A DNA stretch of 64,000 bases from Coriobacteriia bacterium (GCA_013334745.1 JAAXWY010000008.1:1-64000), one strand, 5' to 3'. Positions 9,066-18,511 are shown, numbered from the stretch's first letter. Numbers and translations: made by a program. Notes: a model not told the origin generated them from the letters alone.

Positions 9066-9449
9066 ATGCTCATCAAGTTCCTGCTCGTCGGGGTGTTCCT
9101 GGCGATCCTCATCTACGTGCTGCGCGCCGGCCGAACAACACTGGCCAGCGCGGGCAAGCGCATCCTGCTCATCCTGTTCGTTCTTGCCGCGATCCTCGCC
9201 GTGCTCTTCCCCGATGAGCTCACCGTCTTCGCGAACTTCCTCGGCGTCGGCCGTGGTGCCGACCTGCTCCTGTACGCCACCGTGGCCGGCCTCGTCGTCG
9301 CCTTGCTCGCCGTGTACGCGCGCTTCAAGGACGTGGAGGAGAAGCTCGCGACGCTGGCGCGGAGCATGGCGATTCTCGAGTCGCGCCTCGCAGAAGCGAC
9401 GTCGAGCACGCGGGACGACTCCCACGCGCCGGGGGATGCGGACGAGTGA
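9066..9449 (+). CDS. DUF2304-type small membrane protein
   Basis: A 127-residue protein with three predicted membrane helices (LIKFLLVGVFLAILIYVL; ILLILFVLAAILAVLF; LLLYATVAGLVVALLAVYA), followed by a charged, probably coiled-coil cytoplasmic tail (KDVEEKLATLARSMAILE). Small proteins of this DUF2304 layout are usually encoded beside DPM-like GT2 enzymes, as here, and are thought to assist them or their lipid product. The ATG follows the previous stop immediately, with AGGAGG 7 nt upstream. Its own end overlaps the next GT gene by GTGA, so the three are translationally coupled. Biochemical role is unknown. Confidence 0.8.
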   Translation: MLIKFLLVGVFLAILIYVLRAGRTTLASAGKRILLILFVLAAILAVLFPDELTVFANFLGVGRGADLLLYATVAGLVVALLAVYARFKDVEEKLATLARSMAILESRLAEATSSTRDDSHAPGDADE

Positions 9450-11797
9450 CCGTCCCGGCACACACGGCCGCCGACGGTCTGCCCGCCAAGGTCGCCATCG
9501 TCATCACCGGCCTTGAGGTCGGAGGCGCCGAGACGTTCCTTGCCGAGCTGCTCACGCATGCGCCGGATGGTGTCGAGTTCCGCGTGTTCTCACTCATCGA
9601 CGGCGGCCCCATCGCCGAGCGGATCGAGGCGATGGGCATCACCGTCACCGGTCTGCATATGCTCGCGGGCCGTCCGAGCCTGACGGCACTGCTCCGACTC
9701 ACCTCGGAGCTTCGCGCGTATCGGCCCGACATCGTCCACACGTGGCTCTACCATGCCGACCTCATGGGCGGACTCGCGGCGCGCTTCGCCGGCGTCCGAC
9801 GCGTCATCTGGCACCTGCACAACTCCGACCTGTCGCCGGACCGGGTGCGCCTGCAGACGCGCACCGTGGTCCGCGCCTGCGCGCTGCTCTCGCATGTTGT
9901 GCCTGATGTGATCGTGTCGTGCTCGGAGGCAGGAGCACGCAATCACGTGGCGCGTGGGTACGTCGCCCGCAAGGTCCGCGTCATCCCGAACGGCGTCGAC
10001 ACCGATCGCTTCACGCCCGACGACGACGCGGGTCGCGCCATCCGAGACGAACTCGGCGTGCCCCACGACCGCTTCCTGCTCGGCTTGGTCGCCCGAGTCG
10101 ACTCGCAGAAGAACCACCCGGGCTTCTTCGACGCCGTGCGCGTGTTCTTCGAGCGGGGCGGGGATGCGCAGTTCGTGCTGGCCGGTCGCGACGTCACCGA
10201 TGCAAACTGGCTGCTGCCGAAGCTGCGCGAGGCCACACCACACCCCGAGCGGGTCGTACTCATCGGACCGCGCAGTGACGTTCCCAGGGTCATGGCCGCG
10301 CTCGATGTCGCAACGTCCTCATCGCTGGGCGAGGCGTTCCCGCTCGTGCTCATCGAAGCGATGGCGTGTGGTACGCCATGCGCGGCGACCGACGTAGGCG
10401 ATTCTGCGCTGATCGTCGGAGATACGGGGATCATCGTGCCGCCCAACGACGCGTCCGCGCTGGCCGACGCCTGGCTGCACCTCGCGGCCCTGTCCGCCGA
10501 GGAGCGCGCATCGATGGGCAGACGGGCGCGTGAGCGCGTGCTCGCGAACTACTCTATTGATCGCGTCGCGGATCAGGTCTGGGACCTCTATCGCGAAGTG
10601 GGGCGGTCACGCAGGGCCGCAGCGCCCTCGCCAACGTCGGCTTCGAAGCTCAGCGCCGCGGACTTCGAGCCGGGCGCGCGAATCGCCTACCTCAGCCTAC
10701 AGGCGGTATCCGAAGGGCAGGACAGCTGGGCGGCGGTGCGCGAGATCATCGGCGGGTGGGAGCGCAGCGGCTGGGCGGTCGACACCTGGTTTCCGCGCTA
10801 CCCATCGACCGGCGCGCCCGGTCCGTTCGGTCGCGCTCGCGAGATGTGGCGTGTGCAGCGTGCGCTCAAGGACGCGATAGGCACGTACGACGCGCTCTAC
10901 GTGCGCGGCCATACGATGGCTTACCCAGCATCGCGCTGGGCACGGCGTGCGGGCATACCCGTCTTCCAGGAGTGCAACGGGACCTACGAGGACCTCTTCA
11001 TCGCGTGGCCGGCTGCTCGGCTCGGACGACCTGTGTTCGAGCAGATGCAGCGGGCGCAGTATCGTGACGCAACGCTCGTCTTCTGCGGGACGGAGCCACA
11101 ACGTATCTGGCTCGAGCACGAGACGCATCACGAGCGCATCTGCATCAGCCCTAACGGCGCGAACGTGTCGCTGTTCCGACCCGACGCCACGCCGCGCCCC
11201 GGCCTTCCCGACCGCTTCGTGCTCTTCTTCGGACAGTTCGCGCCGTGGCAAGGCCTGGAGTTCCTCGCCGAGGCCAAGCGCCATCCCGCATGGCCTGCGG
11301 GGGTCGACCTCGTCTTCGTTGGCGATGGCGAGCGGCGTCCCGTCGTCGAGCAGGCCGTGACCGATGCGACGGATGGCTCGGTGCACTACCTCGGCCGGTT
11401 GCCCTACGAGGAGCTGCCGGGCGTCATCTCGCAGTGTCTGGCGTCCACGTCGGTGCAGTACACCCCCGATCGCGGGGAGACCGGCTTCTCGGCGCTCAAG
11501 CTGTACGAGTCGATGTCGTGCGGCGTGCCGGTCATCGGCACCGACTATCCGGGCGTAGGCAACGTGATCCGCCGCTACGGCGCCGGAATCGTGGTGCCTC
11601 CGGGCGATGCCGGCGCGATCGCTCGTGCGGTCGCGCAGCTCGCGGCCGACACCGAGGCGGTCCGCGCGTTCGGCGCCGCCGGGCGCACCGCCATCGAGAA
11701 CGAGGGCTCATGGGGCGCGCGCGCAGAGCAGCGCCGTCTCGCGATGGCCGAGCGGATGCCCGCGCGCTGTGTTTCCGGCCAGGGGAGCGCGCAATGA
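9446..11797 (+). CDS. Double GT4 glycosyltransferase fusion protein
   Basis: A 783-residue protein made of two complete GT-B/GT4 glycosyltransferases in one frame. The first (about residues 14-390) opens with VAIVITGLEVGGAETF and has VIPNGVDTDRF, GLVARVDSQKN and the donor-site block SSSLGEAFPLVLIEAMACG. The second (about 410-775) has YVRGHTMAYP, ISPNGANVSLF, FFGQFAPWQG and the donor block LKLYESMSCGVPVIGTD. A Ser/Ala/Pro-rich linker near residues 392-405 joins them. The start overlaps the preceding stop (GTGA) and the end overlaps the next GT gene (ATGA). Fusion suggests two consecutive sugar additions to one glycan. Because the two halves differ in sequence, they probably use different donors or linkages. 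Single GT4 enzymes are usually about 350-420 residues. Confidence 0.88.
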   Translation: MTVPAHTAADGLPAKVAIVITGLEVGGAETFLAELLTHAPDGVEFRVFSLIDGGPIAERIEAMGITVTGLHMLAGRPSLTALLRLTSELRAYRPDIVHTWLYHADLMGGLAARFAGVRRVIWHLHNSDLSPDRVRLQTRTVVRACALLSHVVPDVIVSCSEAGARNHVARGYVARKVRVIPNGVDTDRFTPDDDAGRAIRDELGVPHDRFLLGLVARVDSQKNHPGFFDAVRVFFERGGDAQFVLAGRDVTDANWLLPKLREATPHPERVVLIGPRSDVPRVMAALDVATSSSLGEAFPLVLIEAMACGTPCAATDVGDSALIVGDTGIIVPPNDASALADAWLHLAALSAEERASMGRRARERVLANYSIDRVADQVWDLYREVGRSRRAAAPSPTSASKLSAADFEPGARIAYLSLQAVSEGQDSWAAVREIIGGWERSGWAVDTWFPRYPSTGAPGPFGRAREMWRVQRALKDAIGTYDALYVRGHTMAYPASRWARRAGIPVFQECNGTYEDLFIAWPAARLGRPVFEQMQRAQYRDATLVFCGTEPQRIWLEHETHHERICISPNGANVSLFRPDATPRPGLPDRFVLFFGQFAPWQGLEFLAEAKRHPAWPAGVDLVFVGDGERRPVVEQAVTDATDGSVHYLGRLPYEELPGVISQCLASTSVQYTPDRGETGFSALKLYESMSCGVPVIGTDYPGVGNVIRRYGAGIVVPPGDAGAIARAVAQLAADTEAVRAFGAAGRTAIENEGSWGARAEQRRLAMAERMPARCVSGQGSAQ

Positions 11798-12549
11798 GGC
11801 TCACCGTCATCACGGCATGCCTGAATGCGGCGCCGGTCATCGGCGATGCCATCGAGTCGGTACTCGCTCAGGGTGACGCCCTGCACGAGTACATCGTGGT
11901 TGACGGCGGGTCGACCGACGGCACGGTTGCGCTGCTCGATGCCGCATCCGAGCGCTTCGGCGGTCGGCTCTCGCACACGTCTCAGCCGGATGACGGCATC
12001 TACGACGCGCTGAACGTCGGCGTCGCACGAGCCACCGGCACGCACGTGCTCGTGCTCGGCGCCGACGACCGGCTGCTCGATGGCTCGCTCGCGGCGCTTG
12101 CGGCTGCGCCCGGGGCCGACGGCGCCGATCTCGTGTACGGCGACGCGGTCGTGGTCGAACCCGACGGCCGCACCCGTCCACAGCCGGCGCTACTCGCTCC
12201 ACGGCTCGTCGGCGGGATTCCACGCGAGCTACCCGTGTGCCACCAGGCCTGCGCCTTCTCGAAGGCCGCATTCGATCGCCTCGGTCCGTTCGACGAGACC
12301 TACCGCGTAGCTGCCGACTACGAGTTCTACCTGCGCTTCTTCGAGGCCGGCCTGCGCGCGGTGCACATCGCGCAGCCGCTCGTCGCCTACAGCCTCGGCG
12401 GTTCGAGTTCCCGCCAGCTCGCGGTGACCGCCGATGAGTACCGCCGGGCACGCATCCTGCACGGCGTCGCGCCGCTCGTGGCGCGGTTGGCGTGGGCGCG
12501 CTCGGTCGTCGCGGCCTCCCTGATGCGTGGCGTGCGTTCAATCCGCTGA
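11794..12549 (+). CDS. GT2 glycosyltransferase (WcaA-like)
   Basis: A 251-residue GT-A fold enzyme: TVITACLNAAPVIGDAIESV, VVDGGSTDGT, then GIYDALNVG and LGADDRL, followed by CHQACAFSK and AADYEFYLRF. This is typical of small polysaccharide GT2 enzymes that transfer from UDP-sugars. The ATG at 11794 overlaps the stop of the double GT4 (ATGA), with AGGGGAG upstream. The frame is open further upstream but would run through the GT4 gene, so the short form is chosen. It is the last gene of the plus-strand run starting at 8355. Specificity is unknown. Confidence 0.87.
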   Translation: MRLTVITACLNAAPVIGDAIESVLAQGDALHEYIVVDGGSTDGTVALLDAASERFGGRLSHTSQPDDGIYDALNVGVARATGTHVLVLGADDRLLDGSLAALAAAPGADGADLVYGDAVVVEPDGRTRPQPALLAPRLVGGIPRELPVCHQACAFSKAAFDRLGPFDETYRVAADYEFYLRFFEAGLRAVHIAQPLVAYSLGGSSSRQLAVTADEYRRARILHGVAPLVARLAWARSVVAASLMRGVRSIR

Positions 12550-12587
12550 CTTGCACCGCCGAGACGGTCCCGACTCCGGTTCGTCCC

Positions 12588-12596
12588 TGCTAGAAT
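12588..12596 (+). promoter_or_regulatory. Extended -10 promoter of leuC
   Basis: TGC followed by TAGAAT forms an extended -10 element; transcription would begin near 12603, leaving a leader of under 30 nt. The leader contains ACGTTC and CGCTGTAAGGAGCCA, which resemble blocks in the leuD leader at 33451-33498. Confidence 0.5.
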
Positions 12597-12629
12597 CCCT
12601 CTACACGTTCTCGCTGTAAGGAGCCACGT

Positions 12630-13904
12630 ATGACCCGTCCCATGACCATCACCGAGAAGATCCTCGCCGCGCACGCTGGTCTGCCCGAGGTCGAGCCCGG
12701 GCAGCTCATCAACTGTGCGCTCGATATCGTGCTCGCCAACGACGTGACCGCACCCATCGCGATCCGTGAGTTCGCGAAGACGGGAGCCGGCAGCGTCTGG
12801 GATGCGAACAAGGTGGTGCTCGTTCCCGATCACTACACACCCAACAAGGACATCAAGTCCGCCGAGCAGGCCAAGATCATGCGCGACTTCGTGCGCGCAC
12901 AGGGAATCTCGCACTACTACGAGGTGGGCTGCATGGGAGTCGAGCACGCTCTGCTTCCCGAGCAGGGTGTCGTCGGCCCCGGTGACGTCATCATCGGCGC
13001 CGACTCGCACACGTGCACATACGGAGCGCTCGGCGCGTTCTCGACCGGCGTGGGCTCCACGGACGCCGCAGCCGGTATGGCGACCGGCTCGGCGTGGTTC
13101 AAGGTGCCGGCGTCCATCAAGTTCAACATCACCGGCAAGCTCGGCCCCTGGGTGTGCGGCAAGGACATCATCCTGCACATCATCGGCATGATCGGCGTCG
13201 ACGGCGCGCTCTATCAGGCGATGGAGTTCACCGGCGACACCATCGAGTCGCTCGGTATGGATGACCGCATGACGATCTGCAACATGGCCATCGAGGCCGG
13301 CGGAAAGTCCGGAATCATCGCGGTCGATGACACGACTCGCGCCTACGTCGAGGGCCGATTCGAGCGCACCGCGGTCGAGTACTTCAGCGATCCCGATGCG
13401 GTCTACGCGCAGGTCATCGAGATCGACGCGTCCACAATCGTTCCCACGGTCGCCTTCCCGCACCTCCCCAGCAACACGCGCCCGGCCGCAGACGCCCGTG
13501 ACATCTGGGTCGACCAGGTCGTCATCGGCAGCTGTACGAACGGCCGCATCGAAGACATGCGCATCGCCGCGTCGATTCTCAAGGGCCGCGTCGTCCACGA
13601 GAACATCCGCTGCATCATCATCCCCGCCACGCAGGAGATCTACCGCCAGGCGATGCACGAGGGCCTGTTCGACATATTCCTCGACGCCAACGCTGCGGTG
13701 TCAACGCCCACCTGCGGACCGTGCCTCGGTGGCCACATGGGCATCCTGGCTGCAGGGGAGCGCGCGCTCGCAACCACCAACCGCAACTTCGTCGGCCGCA
13801 TGGGCGACCCTACCAGCGAGGTCTACCTCGCATCGCCTGCCGTAGCCGCCGCCACCGCCGTCGCAGGCCACATCGCGCTGCCGGAGGACCTGGGCGCGGT
13901 TTAG
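12630..13904 (+). CDS. leuC: 3-isopropylmalate dehydratase large subunit
   Basis: A 424-residue aconitase-superfamily protein of normal LeuC (type 2) length. The [4Fe-4S] ligands are visible as Cys302 (GSCTNGR) and Cys362/Cys365 (CGPCLGGH); [10 protein letters not shown] is the substrate/cluster loop. With LeuD it isomerises 2-isopropylmalate to 3-isopropylmalate in leucine synthesis. It can also act on citramalate when CimA feeds isoleucine synthesis, and cimA is present at 53535. The ATG has a TAAGGAG site. Its small subunit is encoded 19.6 kb away, which is unusual. The radical SAM gene follows 4 bp after the stop with no clear ribosome site of its own, so leuC probably shares a transcript with glycan genes. 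Confidence 0.95.
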   Translation: MTRPMTITEKILAAHAGLPEVEPGQLINCALDIVLANDVTAPIAIREFAKTGAGSVWDANKVVLVPDHYTPNKDIKSAEQAKIMRDFVRAQGISHYYEVGCMGVEHALLPEQGVVGPGDVIIGADSHTCTYGALGAFSTGVGSTDAAAGMATGSAWFKVPASIKFNITGKLGPWVCGKDIILHIIGMIGVDGALYQAMEFTGDTIESLGMDDRMTICNMAIEAGGKSGIIAVDDTTRAYVEGRFERTAVEYFSDPDAVYAQVIEIDASTIVPTVAFPHLPSNTRPAADARDIWVDQVVIGSCTNGRIEDMRIAASILKGRVVHENIRCIIIPATQEIYRQAMHEGLFDIFLDANAAVSTPTCGPCLGGHMGILAAGERALATTNRNFVGRMGDPTSEVYLASPAVAAATAVAGHIALPEDLGAV

Positions 13905-13908
13905 TCGC

Positions 13909-14871
13909 GTGAGCATCTTCACCTCGATACCGGCGCCGTTGCGCCGAGCAGTGCGCGCGGTGCTTCCTGCGTCGTTTGTCGACGGCGTCAAGGACTCCAT
14001 CATGCGGCGGCACTATGTGCCGGGCTTCGTGTCGCGCAGCGGGCCATTCGAGTTCGCGTGGCGCCGCTACGTCCTGCGCCGGCCTCCGGTCCTGCATCGG
14101 CTGCTCTACCACGTGACCGATCACTGCAACCTCAACTGCCGCGGATGCACACACTTCAGCAACATCTCCGAGAAGCACTTCAGCGACATCGGGCAGTATC
14201 GTGGCGAACTCGACCGCCTCACGCACGTGTTCTCCGACATCACCGAGATCTACCTGCTCGGCGGCGAACCGCTGCTCCATCCCGAACTGCCGGCGTTCAT
14301 CGAGACAACGCGCGATCACTTCCCCAACTCGCGCATCAACCTCATGACCAACGGCGTGATGGTCAACCGGATGGGCGAGGAGTTCTGGGACGCCATGCGC
14401 GTAACGGGTGCGTGGTTGCTGTGCGATGACTACCCCGTGGGCGCTTCGCGCGAGGAGATTGACAGGCTTGCTAACGACCACGGCGTGCTCATCGAGTGGA
14501 CCGAGCCGCGAGAGGAGTTCTTCAAACTCCCAATCGACCTGACCGGTTCGCAGGACGCGGCCGTTTCATTCAGGCAGTGTCGCGGCGTGATGAACTGTCC
14601 GGTGATGAAGGATGGGCGTCTCTATCCCTGCGCGTACATCGCATTCATCGACATCTTCCAGAACAAGTACGACGTGCCGGACATAGAGGCCGGGCCGGCG
14701 GATTCGATCTCGATCGATGAGGATCCCTACGAGATCATGCGGTTCCTCATGGAGCCCGTACCGTGGTGCCGTCACTGCGACTTCGACCACCGCGAGGCCT
14801 ACGTCTGGGACCGCTCCAAGCGCACGATCGACGAGTGGGTCGCCTGTCAGCCGCCCACCCCGGGCGAGTGA
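13909..14871 (+). CDS. Radical SAM protein 1, glycan-locus type
   Basis: A 320-residue radical SAM enzyme. The cluster motif CNLNCRGC gives Cys73, Cys77 and Cys80, then YLLGGEPLLHP (GGE, SAM binding). The C-terminal region has further cysteines, CRGVMNC...LYPC and CRHCDF, consistent with an auxiliary Fe-S cluster of the SPASM/twitch kind. It is closely related to the proteins at 26532-27542 and 44425-45390. It sits between leuC and a Wzx-like flippase with very short gaps, so it probably acts on a surface glycan, its lipid carrier or a peptide attached to it. The reaction cannot be read from sequence. The GTG at 13909 lacks a clear ribosome site and probably depends on translation of leuC. 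Confidence 0.82.
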   Translation: MSIFTSIPAPLRRAVRAVLPASFVDGVKDSIMRRHYVPGFVSRSGPFEFAWRRYVLRRPPVLHRLLYHVTDHCNLNCRGCTHFSNISEKHFSDIGQYRGELDRLTHVFSDITEIYLLGGEPLLHPELPAFIETTRDHFPNSRINLMTNGVMVNRMGEEFWDAMRVTGAWLLCDDYPVGASREEIDRLANDHGVLIEWTEPREEFFKLPIDLTGSQDAAVSFRQCRGVMNCPVMKDGRLYPCAYIAFIDIFQNKYDVPDIEAGPADSISIDEDPYEIMRFLMEPVPWCRHCDFDHREAYVWDRSKRTIDEWVACQPPTPGE

Positions 14872-14874
14872 CGC

Positions 14875-16455
14875 ATGGTCGCCGCGGACTCTGCGCCTGA
14901 CACCGCTGCATCCCAAGACCCCGCCGCCCCGCCGCCCCGCCGGAGCATCGTCGCCAACACCGCGGTAAACGGAGTCGCTCAGTTCGCATCACTCGTGTCG
15001 ACGCTCGTATTCTTCCCGCTGCTCGTCAAGGCGTTCGGTATCGAGCAGTACGGCGTGTACGTCATCGCGATGACCGTGACCGGGATCGCTGTCATGTTCG
15101 ACCTCGGCGTCGGCGCCTCGACCGTGCGACTCGTGGCGCGACGGGTCTCGCTCGATGACGCCGATGGGTTCGCCCGTGTCGTCGTCACCTCCGTGGCGGT
15201 CATGCTCGCGCTCGGTGTGGTCGTCGCAGGCGTGATCGCCGCCATTGCGCTAGCCGCTGGCTCGCTCTTCAACGTCAGCGCCGAGCAAGCCGAGCTGCTC
15301 CGCACGCTGCTGCTCATCGGGGCGGCCCTGCAGCTCTGGACGTGGCCTGCATCGGTCGCCGCCCAGGTGCTCCAGGGACTGGAGCGCTACGACCTCGTCG
15401 CACGCACCTCGCTGATCTCCACACTCGCCACGCTGGCCGCCATCGGCACGGTACTCGTGCTGCACCGGGGCCCGGTCGTCCTTATGCTGCTCGGCGTCAC
15501 GATCTCGCTCGTCGCATCGGTCATCAACATGTTCGCCCTTGCCGCGGTTCGGCCCGCGGGCCGCATGGCGGTCATGCCTCAGCGTTCCGTCGCCGAGGAG
15601 ATCGTCTCGGGCGGCATCCCCATCTTCGCCGTGAGTTTCACTCAGTTCGTGAATCGTGAGCAGACGGACCGGCTCGTCGTGGCGATCATGCTCGGCCCGC
15701 TAGCCGTCGCGCTCTACGAGGTCGCGGCCAAGCTCAGCATGCTCGTCTCGCAGGTGATCGGCCTGCCGATCTCGGCCGTGCTGCCTGTGGCGTCGCGCAT
15801 GGCCGCCGCGCACGACGATGAGGGCCTGCGCGACCTGTTTGTGCGGGGGAGCCGAAACGTCGTGCTCGCGGTTCTGCCGATCATCTGCGTACTCGTCGTG
15901 CTCGCCGGCCCGTTCATCAGGCTCTGGTTCGGTCCGGGCTTCGAGAGCAGCATCATGCTCGCGCGGCTGCTCGTGGTCGCCCAGGTGTTCGTGCCGCTCT
16001 ATCTCATCGGCGATCTCGTGCTGATGGGGAAGGGGCGCATCGCACTCTGGGTGCCGCCCGGTCTCGCGCTCGCACTTCTCAACGTCATCTTGAGCGTTAT
16101 GCTCGTGCCGCGGTTCGGCCTGGTTGGGGTGTCGTTCGGGACGGTGCTGGCAGGGTTCCTCGAACTACCGGTGTACGCGTGGCTCATTCTGCCCGAGCTG
16201 GGAGTCGGCTTCAGCCGATGGATCGGGGTTTCAGCTGCCGGCTACTTGCTTGCACCGGTCGCTGTCGGTGTCGCCGCGTTGGGTACCTTGACGCCGCTCG
16301 CGGGCAGCATGCTCGGAGTCGGCGTCATCGCCGTCGTGGCGGTGGGCGCGTACTGGGCTTGCGCATACGCGCTCCTGCTCTCGCCTCGTGACCGGTTGCA
16401 GCTGCGGGCGCGCATCGCCGTACCGCTTGAGATGCTGCGCGGAGGCTCCCGATGA
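14875..16455 (+). CDS. Wzx-like polysaccharide flippase (MOP superfamily)
   Basis: A 526-residue protein with 12-14 hydrophobic helices and the usual Wzx/RfbX N-terminal pattern after a proline-rich cytoplasmic stretch (ANTAVNGVAQFASLVSTLVFFPLLVKAFG...GVYVIAMTVTG). Members move lipid-linked oligosaccharides across the cytoplasmic membrane before polymerisation or transfer. It starts 3 nt after the radical SAM stop and overlaps the next GT2 gene by ATGA. It is the only clear Wzx in the window; the O-antigen-ligase-like protein at 23565 and the Pgl-type initiator at 41487-42143 could use the same lipid-linked product. Confidence 0.85.
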   Translation: MVAADSAPDTAASQDPAAPPPRRSIVANTAVNGVAQFASLVSTLVFFPLLVKAFGIEQYGVYVIAMTVTGIAVMFDLGVGASTVRLVARRVSLDDADGFARVVVTSVAVMLALGVVVAGVIAAIALAAGSLFNVSAEQAELLRTLLLIGAALQLWTWPASVAAQVLQGLERYDLVARTSLISTLATLAAIGTVLVLHRGPVVLMLLGVTISLVASVINMFALAAVRPAGRMAVMPQRSVAEEIVSGGIPIFAVSFTQFVNREQTDRLVVAIMLGPLAVALYEVAAKLSMLVSQVIGLPISAVLPVASRMAAAHDDEGLRDLFVRGSRNVVLAVLPIICVLVVLAGPFIRLWFGPGFESSIMLARLLVVAQVFVPLYLIGDLVLMGKGRIALWVPPGLALALLNVILSVMLVPRFGLVGVSFGTVLAGFLELPVYAWLILPELGVGFSRWIGVSAAGYLLAPVAVGVAALGTLTPLAGSMLGVGVIAVVAVGAYWACAYALLLSPRDRLQLRARIAVPLEMLRGGSR

Positions 16456-17498
16456 ATGCTGAGCTCGCACCCGTGATCTCGGTGATCGTGCCGGCCTACA
16501 ACGTTGAGGACTATCTTCCGGAGTGCCTGGACTCGGTGCTCGCACAGACGTTTCGGGACTTCGAGATCGTGCTCATTGATGACGGGTCCACCGACACCAC
16601 TCCCGCAATCGCCGATCGCTATGCATCGGCACATCCCGGCGTCATCCGTTCGCTTCACAAGCCCAACGGAGGCCTCTCGGACGCGCGCAATCACGGAATC
16701 GATCTGGCGCGGGGGGAGTTCCTCGCGTTCGTGGACGGCGATGACCTCATCACGGTCGACATGCTCGAGAAGCTTCATGCGCGAGCGATCGCAACCGGCG
16801 CCGACCTGGTCTTGTGCGGCATGGAGAACTTCATCGACCATCAGGCCGCTGGCGATTTCTATCCCGAGCCCGACATGCGGGTGTTCGGCCACTCGCTTGC
16901 CGAAGAGCCGCGGCTCATCTACCGCGTCGATGCGAGTGCATGCGACAAGCTCTATGCCCGCGAGCTGTTTGCCGATGCGGGCATGCGGTTCCCCGTGGGG
17001 CGCTACTTCGAAGATGTTCCGGTCACGTACCGGCTTGTGGCCGGGTCGAAGCGGATCGAGAAGGTCGACGAACCACTGTATCGGTACCGCAGGCAGCGCT
17101 CGGACTCGATATCAGGCGACTACGGCGCCAGATATCTCGACCTCATTGAGAGCTTCAGGGATGTACTCGACGCGTACATCGCCGAGGGACGTTTCGCGGG
17201 TAACCGTGACGGCCTGCTGCGACTCTCGCTCACGCACCTCATTGCCGGACGATATCCGGACCTGTTCGCGCGCGCGAGTGGGCGCGACGTGGGGCGCTTC
17301 ATGGATGCCGCATTCTCGCTACTGCGGGATCGATTCGGAGCATGGGAGCGGTCTGCGGTGTGCCGGGATCTGTGGCGTAACCCGGTGCTGCGGTTCGTGA
17401 GTACCCACCGATGGGCGCTCGAGGCGTTCTGTTCTCTGCCCGACAGGCTGTATCAAGCCGCTCTTGTCCGACTCGGTGCTTTTGACCCATGGCGTTGA
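16452..17498 (+). CDS. GT2 glycosyltransferase (EpsJ/WcaA-like)
   Basis: A 348-residue enzyme with the GT-A signatures VISVIVPAYNVEDYL, LIDDGSTDTT, KPNGGLSDARNHG and FVDGDDLI (DxD equivalent). A C-terminal extension of about 120 residues is typical of capsule and EPS GT2 proteins. The start overlaps the flippase stop (ATGA), so both are co-translated. It closes the leuC-radical SAM-wzx-GT2 run. A weak hairpin follows the stop. Confidence 0.87.
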   Translation: MNAELAPVISVIVPAYNVEDYLPECLDSVLAQTFRDFEIVLIDDGSTDTTPAIADRYASAHPGVIRSLHKPNGGLSDARNHGIDLARGEFLAFVDGDDLITVDMLEKLHARAIATGADLVLCGMENFIDHQAAGDFYPEPDMRVFGHSLAEEPRLIYRVDASACDKLYARELFADAGMRFPVGRYFEDVPVTYRLVAGSKRIEKVDEPLYRYRRQRSDSISGDYGARYLDLIESFRDVLDAYIAEGRFAGNRDGLLRLSLTHLIAGRYPDLFARASGRDVGRFMDAAFSLLRDRFGAWERSAVCRDLWRNPVLRFVSTHRWALEAFCSLPDRLYQAALVRLGAFDPWR

Positions 17499-17508
17499 AC
17501 AAGAACCT

Positions 17509-17530
17509 CTGCCGCGGGAGAGTGCGGTAG
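17509..17530 (+). terminator. Weak hairpin after the GT2 gene
   Basis: CTGCCGC and GCGGTAG can pair with one G-T wobble across an 8-nt loop, 10 nt after the stop codon. No T-run follows, so terminator function is only possible. Confidence 0.3.
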
Positions 17531-17627
17531 GCGCAGTCGCGTCCTGCCCTAATCGGCATACATCTTGCTTAAAGCTCTCTCATAATTGCCTGGTCGTCGA
17601 TCACCCAAACGTCGTGGAGATTTCGTG

Positions 17628-17652
17628 CAGGCTCGCGAGCCTGTAGTACAGT
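17628..17652 (+). promoter_or_regulatory. Palindrome and -10 box before the TPR/NHL genes
   Basis: A perfect 16-bp palindrome, CAGGCTCGCGAGCCTG, occupies 17628-17643 and is followed at 17647-17652 by TACAGT, a plausible -10 box. The core AGTACAGT recurs at the promoter of the hexahaem cytochrome gene (19879-19907). The palindrome is placed where a repressor or activator could act. Confidence 0.45.
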
Positions 17653-17713
17653 AACGCGCGGTCTCCCTACTGATGACCACACGATGAGCGAGTTCCAACA
17701 ACAGGAGGATCAC

Positions 17714-18511
17714 ATGTCTGACGCGGGACCCCCCGTCGAAGAGCCGATCGAAGAGATCGCTTCCGAGAAGCCCGCTGCGCCCCGCAGCAAGCCCAGCATG
17801 ATGGCCGATCCGGCTGTCAAGTTCATGACATTCGCCGCGTTCGGAATCTCGGTGCTGATGCTCCTTATCGGCATCGGCGTGCTGCTTTCAGGCGTTGCAT
17901 CGCCCACGGGACCGCGGACGCTCGATGAGAAGGAGCTCGCCGTCACAGGCGAAGCCGTGCGTGACGGCAAGGCCGACCCGGGCATGTGGGGTAAGTACAT
18001 CGCCGCGCTCATCGCGAACGAGCGCTACACCCAGGCCCAAACGGTCCTCGATCGTTTCAAGGCGAGCGTTGACACATCGCTCACCGGAGATGCGGCACTT
18101 GCGGAGGCGCGCCTCGCATACGCCCGCGAGGACTACAAGAAGGTCATCGTCGTCGCTAACGCGTCGCAGAAGGTGATCAGGGTCGACTGGGATAAGCGAA
18201 TGGGCCTCGGCGGGATGACCCGCGCCGAAGCGTTCAGCGATGGACTCGGCGAGAACTGGTACGCCATGGCGCTCGTCAAGGCCGATGCCTACCGGGCGCA
18301 GGGCGACTGGAAGAACGCGGTCAAGGAGTACGACACCTACATCAAGGAATTCCCAACTGCTGCGGACATCTTGGTCGATCGCGGCCTTGCAAAGATCGAA
18401 GCAGGCGACAAGAAGGGGGCGGCGGCCGACTTCAAGAAGGCCCTGAAGTTCATCCCCAGTGACAAGGAAGCACTCGCCGGGCTCGAAAAGATCGGAGAGT
18501 CGAAGCAATGA
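17714..18511 (+). CDS. Membrane-anchored TPR protein
   Basis: A 265-residue protein. An acidic/proline-rich cytoplasmic N-terminus is followed by one membrane helix (about residues 37-60, FAAFGISVLMLLIGIGVLLSG) and an extracytoplasmic helical domain. That domain ends in recognisable TPR units (WKNAVKEYDTYIKEFP; AGDKKGAAADFKKAL). The ATG at 17714 has AGGAGG 8 nt upstream, better than an in-frame ATG at 17684. It overlaps the NHL-repeat gene by ATGA, and secreted and membrane cytochromes follow. TPR domains make protein contacts, so a scaffold or assembly role for the cytochrome system is plausible but unproven. Confidence 0.75.
   Translation: MSDAGPPVEEPIEEIASEKPAAPRSKPSMMADPAVKFMTFAAFGISVLMLLIGIGVLLSGVASPTGPRTLDEKELAVTGEAVRDGKADPGMWGKYIAALIANERYTQAQTVLDRFKASVDTSLTGDAALAEARLAYAREDYKKVIVVANASQKVIRVDWDKRMGLGGMTRAEAFSDGLGENWYAMALVKADAYRAQGDWKNAVKEYDTYIKEFPTAADILVDRGLAKIEAGDKKGAAADFKKALKFIPSDKEALAGLEKIGESKQ

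Noticed and set aside
12387-13658. Minus-strand open frame opposite leuC
   Set aside because: Shadow of leuC, whose cluster cysteines and sequence are unambiguous.
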